NCBI GenBank assembly: GCA_029960045.1
Contig: JASCOV010000009.1
Location: 1-64,000 of the forward strand
Reading direction: 5' to 3'
From: Flavobacteriaceae bacterium PS02293
GTDB lineage: Bacteria > Bacteroidota > Bacteroidia > Flavobacteriales > Weeksellaceae
Length of the DNA: 64,000 nt
Below, piece after piece: positions 23,553 to 32,265 of this stretch. The notes beneath the pieces were generated by a model that saw only the letters and a program-made list of their open reading frames with translations, ran no database searches and was not told where the DNA came from. The stretch's first letter is position 1. Each line of letters begins with the position of its first letter. The position numbers and the translations under genes are program-made.

Positions 23553-25313
23553 TTAAAATTTATTTTTAAAATCGTCAAATGGCACTTCCATCCAACATTT
23601 TTTACCATTTACGGTATATTGCGGGAAACCAAGATCAATAAAATCTTTGACTAGTTGTTCTACTTCGGTTTTGTAAATAAAATCAAATTTGGATTTTGTT
23701 TTCAATTTAATCCATTGATATTCAAAATATTTGGAGAACTCTTCTTCAGTTCGATATTCCAAAACTTCGAATATTTTTTCAAGGAATTTGATGACTTGAG
23801 ATTCTTTGAGAGCTTCCGGAACTGTTTCGATCCTAAGAACATTTTCCTGAGCCAATGTCATTTCAAAACCAAAATCCGGCAGATATTTTTTGATAGATTT
23901 ATATTTGTTTTTTTCGATTTCGTTCAAGTGATATTCCAAAGAAAATAGAAGACCCTGACCCGCTTTTTTCGTGGGCAAATTTTCTTGATGAGAAGACATA
24001 ATTACACGATGCATTCTCCCAAGATCCACCATATAAGTCAATCCATCTTTGTTCAAAAGCCAATATCCATTGGGCAACCGAAAAAGATCTTCGTCCAGAT
24101 CATCATCTTCAAAAAGATTGATTTTTGATGGCGCCGCTTCTGTTGCCTGATAAAGTTCTGCCAGATTAATTCGTTCTTCATCCGTAGTCTTTTCCACAGA
24201 GAAAGGATTAAAATCCCTATCAACATTAATGGCAGAAGGCGACGGTGAACTGTAATTGCTCTTACTCGGTGCGAAGAAAGCTTCCATTTTTGGATCTCTT
24301 TCAAAATCCAAACTTGGCGCAACATTGTAAATTCCCAAAGAACGTTTTATCGTGGATCGTACCAAAGCGAAGATTAAAGCTTCATCTTCAAATTTAACTT
24401 CTGTTTTTTGAGGATGAATATTAACATCGATTTTCTCCGGATCCATTTCCAGATAAAGAAAAAACGATGGAATATAACCTGGTTGCAAAAGTCCTTCAAA
24501 CGCTTCCTGAACGGCTTTGCTGAGATAGGCGCTTCGGAAAAATCTTCCATTCACAAAGAAAAACTGTTCGCCTCTCGCTTTTTTTGCGCCTTCCGGTTTT
24601 GCAACATAACCGTGCAGATGAACCCAACCAAGATCTTCTTTGATTGGAATCAAAAGTGGTTGCAATTTTCTTCCAAAAACATCCACAATTCTTTGCATCT
24701 GACCACCTTTTCTCAGTTTGAAAACCGGCTCGTCATTGTGGAACATTTCGAACTCAATATTCTCGTGTGCTAAAGAAACTCGCTGGAATTCATCAATGAT
24801 ATGTCGAAATTCTACATTGTCATTTTTAAGGAATTTCCGTCTTGCAGGAACATTGTAAAATAAATTCTTGACAGAAAAATTAGAACCTTCAACGGTTTGA
24901 ATCGGATCTTGAAACTGGAAAAGTCCGCCCTCGATATAAATATTGGTTCCGACAGGCGAATCTTTCTGTTTTGTTTTAAGTTCTACTTGTGCAACAGCAG
25001 CAATAGATGCCAAAGCTTCACCACGAAAACCTTTGGTCGCAATCTTGAAAATATCTTCGGTTGAGCGGATTTTTGAAGTTGCGTGACGTTCAAACGCCAA
25101 TCTGGCATCAGTTTCAGACATTCCAATTCCGTTGTCCACAACTTGAAGTAGATTTTTTCCGGCGTCACGAATGATAAGTTGAATTTTATTTGAACCTGCG
25201 TCCACAGAATTCTCCAAAAGTTCCTTCACGATGGAAGCCGGTCTTTGCACCACTTCTCCAGCAGCAATCTGATTGGCAACATGATCCGGTAAAAGCTGAA
25301 TGATATCTGACAT
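23553..25313 (-). CDS. mutL: DNA mismatch repair protein MutL
   Basis: A 586-residue MutL. The N-terminal GHKL ATPase is intact: ELLENSVDAGSNKIQLIIRD (catalytic Glu and Asn near 31-36), VVDNGIGM near 57 and the TKGFRGEAL lid near 90. The middle transducer domain includes FFFVNGRFFRSAYL. The C-terminal domain (from about 400) lacks the endonuclease motif: where many MutL proteins read D-Q-x-A-x-x-E-R-I, this one has DLGRMHRVI at 430-438, and the later C-P-H-G-R-P-type block is replaced by GFPQYTVNGKKCW. So it should match mismatches and ATP but not nick DNA. Leads a four-gene operon. Confidence 0.93.
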   Translation of the reverse strand: MSDIIQLLPDHVANQIAAGEVVQRPASIVKELLENSVDAGSNKIQLIIRDAGKNLLQVVDNGIGMSETDARLAFERHATSKIRSTEDIFKIATKGFRGEALASIAAVAQVELKTKQKDSPVGTNIYIEGGLFQFQDPIQTVEGSNFSVKNLFYNVPARRKFLKNDNVEFRHIIDEFQRVSLAHENIEFEMFHNDEPVFKLRKGGQMQRIVDVFGRKLQPLLIPIKEDLGWVHLHGYVAKPEGAKKARGEQFFFVNGRFFRSAYLSKAVQEAFEGLLQPGYIPSFFLYLEMDPEKIDVNIHPQKTEVKFEDEALIFALVRSTIKRSLGIYNVAPSLDFERDPKMEAFFAPSKSNYSSPSPSAINVDRDFNPFSVEKTTDEERINLAELYQATEAAPSKINLFEDDDLDEDLFRLPNGYWLLNKDGLTYMVDLGRMHRVIMSSHQENLPTKKAGQGLLFSLEYHLNEIEKNKYKSIKKYLPDFGFEMTLAQENVLRIETVPEALKESQVIKFLEKIFEVLEYRTEEEFSKYFEYQWIKLKTKSKFDFIYKTEVEQLVKDFIDLGFPQYTVNGKKCWMEVPFDDFKNKF

Positions 25314-25330
25314 ATCTACAATTGAACTTT

Positions 25331-25338
25331 CAAAAATA
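25331..25338 (-). promoter_or_regulatory. putative promoter -7 box for the mutL operon
   Basis: Reads TATTTTTG on the minus strand, exact consensus, 17 bases before the mutL ATG. Confidence 0.6.
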
Positions 25339-25400
25339 AGGATAAGAATCGAGTGGTAAAAGTTAAATAATTATAAATAGAAATTCAATTTTTAATAGCT

Positions 25401-25541
25401 AACATCAATAGCGTTGGGCTTCAGCCCAATGAGAGAATGATATCACGAAATGGCTTTAGCCGAAATTTATAATATATTTTGGCTAAAGCCTGTAATCTTG
25501 TTACTTTTGTGAATGGGCTGAAGCCCAATCCTATTGATGTT
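25401..25541. repeat. nested palindromic intergenic element
   Basis: The outer ends AACATCAATAG (25401) and CTATTGATGTT (to 25541) are inverted repeats. Inside them lie TTGGGCTTCAGCCCAAT and ATTGGGCTGAAGCCCAAT, each itself a near-palindrome, and inside those GGCTTTAGCC and GGCTAAAGCC. The whole can fold into one long hairpin or four short ones. The layout resembles REP/BIME or a small MITE. It lies between the divergent mutL and acyltransferase genes. Confidence 0.75.
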
Positions 25542-25572
25542 TTGTAAAACATAATTATATTAATCACAATCG

Positions 25573-26667
25573 ATGAAAAGAGATCTCTATATTGATTTTG
25601 CCAAAGGACTGGCGACTATTTCCATTATTTTTATTCATACGGCTTTCTGGAGCGGACAATTTTACATTCCGACAGAAGTTCGGGTTTTTTCTTTGGTTTT
25701 TGATGTTGCATTATTTTATGCTTTAAGTGGAATCACTTCCGGAAATAATATCGAGAAAACACTTTACAGACTGCTGAAGTTGCAAATCACATATATGATT
25801 TTCGTGACGTTTCTATTCTTCATAGATTACTTTTTCAAAATTTTTGGACTCACATTTTTTTCATTTGAATGGCTCAAGGATTTCTATTCTACTTTTGGAA
25901 GCAAATATGTTCCGACAGGTATTTCATCAGAACCGCAATGGCAGATTTTAGGGAATTGGTATTTGCACGATTATTCCAATTGTGACACTTTTCCTGTGGT
26001 AATGGGAAGTTTCTGGTATCTGAAAGTTTATTATATCCTGACAGTTTTAGGCGTTTTGATTCTGAGATTTTTTCCGAAACATATTGATTGGTTCATTGGG
26101 GTTTGTGTTGCTTTAACATTGATATTCAATATTTTTCCACAATATTATCCGAACGGACAAGGCGGTTATGTGGCTTTTTATATGGCTGTTTTTCTGATTG
26201 GAAACCGTATGAAAGGCAAAACCATACCAACCAAAATGATTCCTGTTTTATACTGTTTGGTAGCAATTGCGCTGGCTTGGATGTTCTGGAATTACGGATT
26301 AGAGATATTTTATAAAATTAATAAACAGAAATTCCCGCCAAAAATCCCATACATTATTTGGACATTATTCTCTTTGGTCACACTTTTCGTCTTCTATAAT
26401 CGATTGAAAATTACGAAACCAAATTTTATAACCAATATCGGACAAAATGCGATTTTCTTTTATTTTGCTCAAGGAATGAGTTCATCTTTGATCTATTTTC
26501 TGGTCGTTACTCTGAAAGATTCGATGAGTTGGTGGCTCTTGGTTTTGATCATTTATCCGCTTAATATTTTCTTGGCTTTTTTGATTTCTATCGGTTTGAA
26601 AAAAGTAGACGATTTGGGTTGGAAAGTTTTGGAGTTTTTAAGAGTGAAGACAGCATCCAAAAATTGA
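25573..26667 (+). CDS. acyltransferase family 3 membrane protein
   Basis: A 364-residue protein with about ten transmembrane helices, starting MKRDLYIDFAKGLATISIIF and continuing IHTAFWSGQF, the usual opening of acyltransferase-3 proteins with R/D/K and a catalytic His in helix one. This family O-acylates sugars of LPS, capsule or peptidoglycan, or other surface molecules. The substrate cannot be inferred, and no polysaccharide cluster is adjacent. It is followed after 31 bases by miaE; whether they share a transcript is unclear, since TATTTTTA before miaE is one mismatch from a -7 box. Confidence 0.85.
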   Translation: MKRDLYIDFAKGLATISIIFIHTAFWSGQFYIPTEVRVFSLVFDVALFYALSGITSGNNIEKTLYRLLKLQITYMIFVTFLFFIDYFFKIFGLTFFSFEWLKDFYSTFGSKYVPTGISSEPQWQILGNWYLHDYSNCDTFPVVMGSFWYLKVYYILTVLGVLILRFFPKHIDWFIGVCVALTLIFNIFPQYYPNGQGGYVAFYMAVFLIGNRMKGKTIPTKMIPVLYCLVAIALAWMFWNYGLEIFYKINKQKFPPKIPYIIWTLFSLVTLFVFYNRLKITKPNFITNIGQNAIFFYFAQGMSSSLIYFLVVTLKDSMSWWLLVLIIYPLNIFLAFLISIGLKKVDDLGWKVLEFLRVKTASKN

Positions 26668-26698
26668 TTTTAATTCTTATTTTTACAAAAAATATAAA

Positions 26699-27280
26699 AT
26701 GTTCCGTCTCAAACTTCTTACAGACCCACGTTGGGCAAACATCGCAGAAGATAATTTAGAAGAAATCCTTACCGATCACGCTTGGTGCGAGCAAAAAGCA
26801 GCAACCAACGCGATTGGCCTCATTACAATGGTTCCTGAATATACAGAAATGGTAACCGAACTCTTGGCAATTGCTCAGGAAGAATTGGAGCATTTCGGAA
26901 TGGTTCACGAGATCATCAAAAAAAGAGGTGGCGTTTTGGGAAGAACCCGCAAAGACGATTATGTGAATGACTTGATCAAATTCTTGGTAAAAGGAGGAAG
27001 CCGTGATGAGCAGATTATTGACAAAATGCTTTTCGCCGCAATGATAGAAGCCAGAAGTTGTGAACGTTTCAAAGTTCTGACGGAAAATATAAAAGACGAG
27101 GAATTGAAACAATTCTACCATGACCTGATGGTTTCTGAAGCCAATCATTATACCGCATTCATAGGGTTTGCAAGACAACTTGGTGATCCGGAAAAAGTAA
27201 ACAAACGCTGGGAAGAATGGTTGGAATATGAAGCCAACATTATGAAATCCTACGGCAACAAAGAAACCATCCACGGCTAA
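26699..27280 (+). CDS. miaE: tRNA-(ms2io6A37)-hydroxylase MiaE
   Basis: A 193-residue carboxylate-bridged diiron enzyme that hydroxylates the prenyl group of the modified A37 in tRNAs reading UNN codons. Helices carry the ligand motifs EEILTDHAWCEQKA (near 22-35), AQEELEHFGMVHEI with ExxH (near 61-74), AMIEARSCERF and SEANHYTAF with ExxH. This is the MiaE pattern rather than ferritin or rubrerythrin. Length is normal. One base separates its stop from the next ATG, so it forms a unit with the DUF502 gene. Confidence 0.9.
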   Translation: MFRLKLLTDPRWANIAEDNLEEILTDHAWCEQKAATNAIGLITMVPEYTEMVTELLAIAQEELEHFGMVHEIIKKRGGVLGRTRKDDYVNDLIKFLVKGGSRDEQIIDKMLFAAMIEARSCERFKVLTENIKDEELKQFYHDLMVSEANHYTAFIGFARQLGDPEKVNKRWEEWLEYEANIMKSYGNKETIHG

Positions 27281-27281
27281 A

Positions 27282-27896
27282 ATGGAAAGAAATCTCAATG
27301 ATTATCTACGTTTAATTTTACGATCCTTCATTCAGGGATTGATTATCATTGGGCCTTTTGCAATCACGGTTTGGATCATTTGGAGCGTGGTTTTCAGCAT
27401 CGATAATCTGGTGCCTTCTGTTTCAGAAAAGTTTCCTGGATTGATATTTTTCATCGTCATTTTCGGAACCACTTTTATTGGTTTTTTCGGAAACAAATTC
27501 ATCATCGGAAGATTGATTGTTGATGGTCTGGATTACGTTTTGGAACATATTCCTGGAATCAAATTTCTATACACTTCGCTGAAAGATGTTCTTGGATCTT
27601 TCGTGGGCGATAAGAAAAAATTCAATGTTCCGGTTTGGGTCAAGACCAATGAAACGCCGGAGATCTGGAGAATAGGATTTTTGACACAAACAGATATGTC
27701 AGTCGTTAATCTTGAACATATGATTGCAGTTTATCTGCCACATTCCTATGCCGTTTCTGGCTGGGTAATCATTACAAAATCTACCAATGTAAAGGAAGTT
27801 ACGGGGATGAGCGCTGCCGAAGCAATGAAATTTGCTGTCAGTGGAGGCGTTGCCGGATTCCATTCAGACGACAACGTTTTCAAAGCACCGGAGTAA
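27282..27896 (+). CDS. DUF502 membrane protein
   Basis: A 204-residue protein with two N-terminal transmembrane helices (about 13-38 and 48-70) and a soluble C-terminal domain. The blocks IIGPFAITVWIIWSVVFSID, GIKFLYTSLKDVLG, and VAVYLPHSY-like AVYLPHSYAVSG match the DUF502 family, whose function is not established (plant homologues are membrane proteins). It directly follows miaE. After it comes a 279-base gap holding dispersed repeat copy B; no terminator stem is obvious before the repeat. Confidence 0.85.
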   Translation: MERNLNDYLRLILRSFIQGLIIIGPFAITVWIIWSVVFSIDNLVPSVSEKFPGLIFFIVIFGTTFIGFFGNKFIIGRLIVDGLDYVLEHIPGIKFLYTSLKDVLGSFVGDKKKFNVPVWVKTNETPEIWRIGFLTQTDMSVVNLEHMIAVYLPHSYAVSGWVIITKSTNVKEVTGMSAAEAMKFAVSGGVAGFHSDDNVFKAPE

Positions 27897-27980
27897 TTTC
27901 GAATTAATAATTATTAAGGATTAATAATGAATGTTTCTGTTCATTATTTTTTCAACAAAATTAATTACACATTTTTATTA

Positions 27981-28093
27981 GGGCAGCTTAATCCGCCTTC
28001 CGCTCCCAAACCTAACGGAGTGGTTCGACGAAGTCAATCTTTTTGCCTGGCTTTTCCAACCACAAAAAAGGATTTCCGCTCAAGTCGGGCTGC
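27981..28093. repeat. dispersed intergenic repeat, copy B (inverted relative to copy A)
   Basis: Starts GGGCAGCTTAATCC and ends GATTTCCGCTCAAGTCGGGC plus TGC. Read on the minus strand it begins with the same GCAGCCCGACTTGAGCGG and AAATCCTTTTTTG as copy A at 20507 and ends with the same AAGCTGCCC. The inner segment differs, including CTTCGTCGAACCACTCCG in place of the CCTTCGACTACGCTCAGG in copy A. It occupies most of the gap between the DUF502 gene and tnaA. Confidence 0.7.
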
Positions 28094-28175
28094 GGGCATT
28101 TCCAGTCCAAATCAAGATGTTACCAATTAATTTCAATTTTCAAATTAATTATTCATTCTTAAATTATTCTTTATC

Positions 28176-29552
28176 ATGAAATTACCTTACGCAGAACCAT
28201 TTAGAATCAAAATGGTCGAAGAAATATACCAATCCACACAAGAACAACGCGAAGAATGGCTGAAAAAAGCCGATTATAATTTATTCAATCTGAGAAGTTC
28301 CCACGTCTTTATCGATTTGCTTACGGACAGCGGAACGGGCGCAATGAGCGACAAACAATGGGGCGCACTGATGATTGGTGATGAAAGTTATGCAGGCTCA
28401 AGATCTTTTGAAGCTTTGCAAAGTACAGTCGAAAGAATTACCGGATTTCCTTATTTATTGCCAACACACCAAGGTCGAGCAGCAGAAAATGTTCTGTTCT
28501 CTGTAATGGTAAAAGAAGGCGACATTTGTCCCGGAAATTCACACTTCGACACCACAAAAGGTCATATCGAATTCCGAAAAGCTCACGCAGTTGACTGTAC
28601 AATAGATGAAGCTTTTGACATAGAAGATCTTCATCCATTCAAAGGCAACATCGATCTTGAGAAATTAGAAGCAGTTTACAGTTCGCACCCAAAAGAACAA
28701 ATACCGTTTTGTTTGATAACAATCACTTGTAATTCTTCAGGCGGCCAACCTGTTTCTCTGGAAAACATCAAGGCTGTGAAAGCATTATCAGACCAATACG
28801 GAATTCCGGTTTTATTTGATTCAGCGAGGTTTGCAGAAAATGCTTATTTCATCAAGAAAAGAGAACACGGACAGGAAAATAGAACAATCAAGGAAATTTG
28901 TAAAGAAATCTTCTCGTACGGAGACGGAATGACGATGAGTTCCAAAAAAGATGGTCTTGTAAACATTGGTGGATTCATAGCTTTGAAGAATAGAGAAATT
29001 TTCGAACAAGCTTCGAATTTTACAATTATCTATGAAGGTTTCATTACGTATGGTGGAATGGCAGGACGTGATATGTCAGCATTAGCAACAGGATTGGATG
29101 AAGCGACAGAATTCCCTTATTTGGAAAGCAGAATATCTCAAGTAGAATATCTTGGAAATAAACTGATGGAAGTTGGAGTTCCTGTTCAAAAACCAATTGG
29201 TGGACACGCTGTTTTCATAGATGCACTGAACTTTTTGCCTAATATCAAAAGAGAAGAATTCCCTGCACAAACATTAGCAATCGAGCTTTACAAAGAAGCT
29301 GGAATCCGTGGTGTAGAAATCGGAACTTTGTTAGCTGACAGAGATCCGGAAACAAGAGAAAACCGTTATCCAAAATTGGAATTACTAAGACTGGCAATCC
29401 CAAGACGAACTTACACAAACAATCATATGGATTATGTAGCTGCAGCAGTAATCAATGTTTTTGAAAGACGAGATGAAATTACAAAAGGCTATAAAATAAC
29501 AAAGGAACCAGCGATTCTGAGACACTTTACAGTGCAGTTGGATAAAGTATAA
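28176..29552 (+). CDS. tnaA: tryptophanase
   Basis: A 458-residue PLP beta-eliminating lyase that splits tryptophan to indole, pyruvate and ammonia. Family blocks: FIDLLTDSGTGAMSDKQW, PTHQGRAAEN, DSARFAENAYFIKKREHG, and the PLP lysine in MTMSSKKDGLVNIGG (near 255). It could be tyrosine phenol-lyase, but TnaA-specific features are present: FAENAYF preceded by DSAR, GVEIGT where the lyase has an Arg (M-E-R-G), and ILRHFTV with His near 451 where the tyrosine enzyme has Phe. No TnaC-like leader peptide or tryptophan permease is adjacent. A strong terminator follows. Confidence 0.9.
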   Translation: MKLPYAEPFRIKMVEEIYQSTQEQREEWLKKADYNLFNLRSSHVFIDLLTDSGTGAMSDKQWGALMIGDESYAGSRSFEALQSTVERITGFPYLLPTHQGRAAENVLFSVMVKEGDICPGNSHFDTTKGHIEFRKAHAVDCTIDEAFDIEDLHPFKGNIDLEKLEAVYSSHPKEQIPFCLITITCNSSGGQPVSLENIKAVKALSDQYGIPVLFDSARFAENAYFIKKREHGQENRTIKEICKEIFSYGDGMTMSSKKDGLVNIGGFIALKNREIFEQASNFTIIYEGFITYGGMAGRDMSALATGLDEATEFPYLESRISQVEYLGNKLMEVGVPVQKPIGGHAVFIDALNFLPNIKREEFPAQTLAIELYKEAGIRGVEIGTLLADRDPETRENRYPKLELLRLAIPRRTYTNNHMDYVAAAVINVFERRDEITKGYKITKEPAILRHFTVQLDKV

Positions 29553-29569
29553 TAGTATAATCAAAACAA

Positions 29570-29606
29570 AAAAAGAGAGCTAACGATCAGCTCTCTTTTT
29601 TTATTT
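29570..29606. terminator. bidirectional terminator between tnaA and porW
   Basis: AAAAAGAGAGCT (29570-29581) pairs perfectly with AGCTCTCTTTTT (29589-29600), with A and T tracts suiting both strands. Confidence 0.8.
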
Positions 29607-32196
29607 ATTTTTTCTCAGGAACAGCAATTTGTAGTTCAGACTGCTGTGGCGAAATTGCTTCTGCTTTCTCTGCGCTTCCAGGAACTCCTGGTCCGGTATT
29701 AACTGGTGCAACATTTCCTCCTTCATTTTGATCCAATTCGCGTTTCAGTTGTTTTATTTTTTCTTCATCAGCATTCGGTTGCTGAGGTTTTTGTGAAACA
29801 GCATTTCCGGAATCGTCTGTAAGTTCCAATTTTACATCACTTTTCAGATATTTCAGAAGTTCTTTTGCTTTGATACCTTCCGGCGTTTTAGCATAATTAA
29901 GAACAATCTGTTCCAGTTGCAGAATCATAATTTCTTTACCAGCATTTTTTCCGGCGTTGTAAGCATTCAACAAATAAAACTTAGGAACCAATGCGTCTTT
30001 TGGATGATCTGCAATTGCCTTTTCAATCATCTCAGAGGATTCTTTGAACTTTCCTATTTCGTAAAGTTTATAAGAATCTGCGTAGAGTTTTTCTACATCT
30101 GCGGTTGATTTGTTGAAATCTTTGCTCTTCGGATTCTTTACATATTCTGCATATGATGTATAAGGATATTTTTCCAAAATCTGCTGTTTCGCTTTCTCAG
30201 CTTCAGCCGGATTTTTCTCGTAATTGAAAACAAAAATATTATACAAAGCCTGCAGATCTGTTTCTTCGTCCGGTTTTGCTTCCACCAAATCGAAAAGTGT
30301 TTTAGTCGCTAATTTTGTATTGCCAAAAAACGTTTCATACATACTCCCCATTCCTAGGCTTGCCGTATCTCTGTCTTTTTTGAGTCTTCCTAATTCTTCA
30401 GCAGATGTAGGGATTTTCTCGATATAGAATTCAGGTTCAAGACGTCTTGGATCTGGAGCGTTTGCTAATCCTAAAGCTTCGTTTTTCAATTCTTCAATAG
30501 TCGTAGTTTTTGCAGAATAACGCCAGTTATCAGACAAAGTTCTGTTTCCCCAGGTTTGCTTAAAAGAACTTTCTCCTCTCGGAATATTATTGGAATTGGC
30601 AAAATAAAATGTTGATCCGCCAGTGATCCCAAAATTCTGAAAACTATTAGAGTCTGTAGAATTATTTGCAAAAATAGAATTGGCATTGTAATCTTCATTA
30701 TCAAAACCTTTGCTTCGGTCAGCTCTTCTTTTTTCTATTTCTGCCGCTTGTTCTTTTGCTTTTATTTTCTCAATATGTTTTGCAAAATATTCTCTTTGTT
30801 GATCAGGAGACATTTTTGCCAGATTAAGAATACTGTCATTTTTCTTAACAACATAATAATTCTTTGATAGCTTTTTGATGTTAGCTGTAAGATCTGTCAA
30901 TCGCTCTTTTTCTGGTTGATAACTCATCACAGCCAAAGCACTATCGTAATAAATACCAGCGGTTAAATAATCATCTTTGGAAAAATATTTCTTAGCTAAT
31001 TCCGAATAAGTAAGTCCACGAATCTGCGGATCTGACTGTTTTTCTTTCAAAGCTTTTCTGAAATAAGAATCAGCTAAAGAATCTTTCGTTGCAGAAGTGG
31101 CGATCAAACCACTTGCGTAATATAATTCGTTTTTACGGGAAGCATAAGTTCCTTTTTTAGCAATATTAGCAATGTAAGCTAATGCTTTTTCATAACTGTC
31201 TGTCTTACCATTAAAGGTTTTAGCAATCTCGATTTGAGATTTTACTTCGAATTCATAACTGTTTGCATATTTATAAGCGGCAGCAAATGACTCTCTCGCT
31301 TCCTCTTTTTTGTTAAGCTCAGAAAGAATCTGACCTCTTAAATAAGCAATTCTACTTTTTGTTTTTCGATTTTTGTTGTACGTGAAAGCGTCTTCCAAAA
31401 CTTCTGCAGCCAATTCTTTTTTGCCCCATTTTAGGAAGTTATCGGCTTGATAAACTTTCAGAATTCTTAAATGTTCTTTTTTAAGTTTAATTTTCGGATC
31501 TTCTTCAAGATTTTTGAAAACCTCATCAGCACGGTAATATTCTTTAAGTTTGGTATAATTTGCGGCTTTATAAATGTGAGCTAATGGAATTCTTTTATCC
31601 TTACTCATTGTATTGAACAGATAACTAAGCGCATCCAGAGATTCCAAATATTTGCCTTCATACATTCTTGCTTTTGCTAAAAGAATATAAGCATCAAATA
31701 TTTTCTTGTTTTTCTCAACACCATTTACAAGAACCGAATATTTTGTGATAGCTTTTGTTGCTTTTGCTTCCGTAATTTGAAGAATTGAAGCACCTTTTTT
31801 GTTGCCATTATTCGAATTACCTCCACCCATCGACATTCTATCATTATCGGGATTGCTAAAAGTAGCAGCATTAGCAGATCTGGATCCGCTTCTCATTCCT
31901 CCCATTCCAATTGGTGCACCAGAATCATTGTTATTAGAACCGCTGGAAAAACTAGTTGGTTCAGCAACAACATCTTCCGTTGTGTAAACAGAAATATATG
32001 GATCATAAAAATTGTCCACGTGCGCTTTGTCACGGCTTTCCATTTCTGCAGCCAGAGCTTCCTTACTGTTGAATAAAGTATTATGATATGTCATAAACCT
32101 ATTGATTGGTCCGCTGCTGGTTTTTTTCTTCTTTTTCCGCGGGTTACAGGCCAATATGCTTACGACAGCAAGTATGATTAGTAAATATTTTCTCAT
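29605..32196 (-). CDS. porW: type IX secretion lipoprotein PorW/SprE-like TPR protein
   Basis: An 863-residue lipoprotein (lipobox ILAC, Cys17) with a basic stretch after the cysteine (NPRKKKKKTSSGPINRFMTY). Residues about 150-460 and 640-770 contain tetratricopeptide-type helical pairs (for example YILLAKARMYEGKYLESLDA, FYLLNAYNAGKNAGKEIMIL). The length, N-terminus and TPR layout match SprE/PorW, needed for type IX secretion and gliding in Bacteroidota, where it links the outer-membrane translocon to the inner motor. A Gly/Ser/Asn-rich linker lies at about 80-130. A T9SS cargo protein elsewhere in the window (59606-60418) supports an active system. Confidence 0.85.
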   Translation of the reverse strand: MRKYLLIILAVVSILACNPRKKKKKTSSGPINRFMTYHNTLFNSKEALAAEMESRDKAHVDNFYDPYISVYTTEDVVAEPTSFSSGSNNNDSGAPIGMGGMRSGSRSANAATFSNPDNDRMSMGGGNSNNGNKKGASILQITEAKATKAITKYSVLVNGVEKNKKIFDAYILLAKARMYEGKYLESLDALSYLFNTMSKDKRIPLAHIYKAANYTKLKEYYRADEVFKNLEEDPKIKLKKEHLRILKVYQADNFLKWGKKELAAEVLEDAFTYNKNRKTKSRIAYLRGQILSELNKKEEARESFAAAYKYANSYEFEVKSQIEIAKTFNGKTDSYEKALAYIANIAKKGTYASRKNELYYASGLIATSATKDSLADSYFRKALKEKQSDPQIRGLTYSELAKKYFSKDDYLTAGIYYDSALAVMSYQPEKERLTDLTANIKKLSKNYYVVKKNDSILNLAKMSPDQQREYFAKHIEKIKAKEQAAEIEKRRADRSKGFDNEDYNANSIFANNSTDSNSFQNFGITGGSTFYFANSNNIPRGESSFKQTWGNRTLSDNWRYSAKTTTIEELKNEALGLANAPDPRRLEPEFYIEKIPTSAEELGRLKKDRDTASLGMGSMYETFFGNTKLATKTLFDLVEAKPDEETDLQALYNIFVFNYEKNPAEAEKAKQQILEKYPYTSYAEYVKNPKSKDFNKSTADVEKLYADSYKLYEIGKFKESSEMIEKAIADHPKDALVPKFYLLNAYNAGKNAGKEIMILQLEQIVLNYAKTPEGIKAKELLKYLKSDVKLELTDDSGNAVSQKPQQPNADEEKIKQLKRELDQNEGGNVAPVNTGPGVPGSAEKAEAISPQQSELQIAVPEKK

Positions 32197-32265
32197 CTAA
32201 TTAATTTCAATTTGAAATTGAGTCTTCAATCTGTAAAAATAACGAAATTTTGCAAGGAAAATTAT

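Noticed and set aside
25401..25541. Nested palindrome as an insertion sequence
   Set aside because: It is only 141 bases with no transposase gene, so it cannot be an autonomous element.
28176..29552. Tyrosine phenol-lyase as the identity of the PLP lyase
   Set aside because: The His in ILRHFTV and GVEIGT fit tryptophanase; the tyrosine enzyme has Phe and an Arg at these places.
30486..30704. Minus-strand frame inside porW/sprE
   Set aside because: It is on the same strand but out of frame with a long, well-supported gene and has no independent start signal.
32203..32219. AATTTCAA-T-TTGAAATT palindrome just before porW
   Set aside because: It is A/T-dominated, and I see no promoter element beside it. 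Chance is likely in DNA of this composition.
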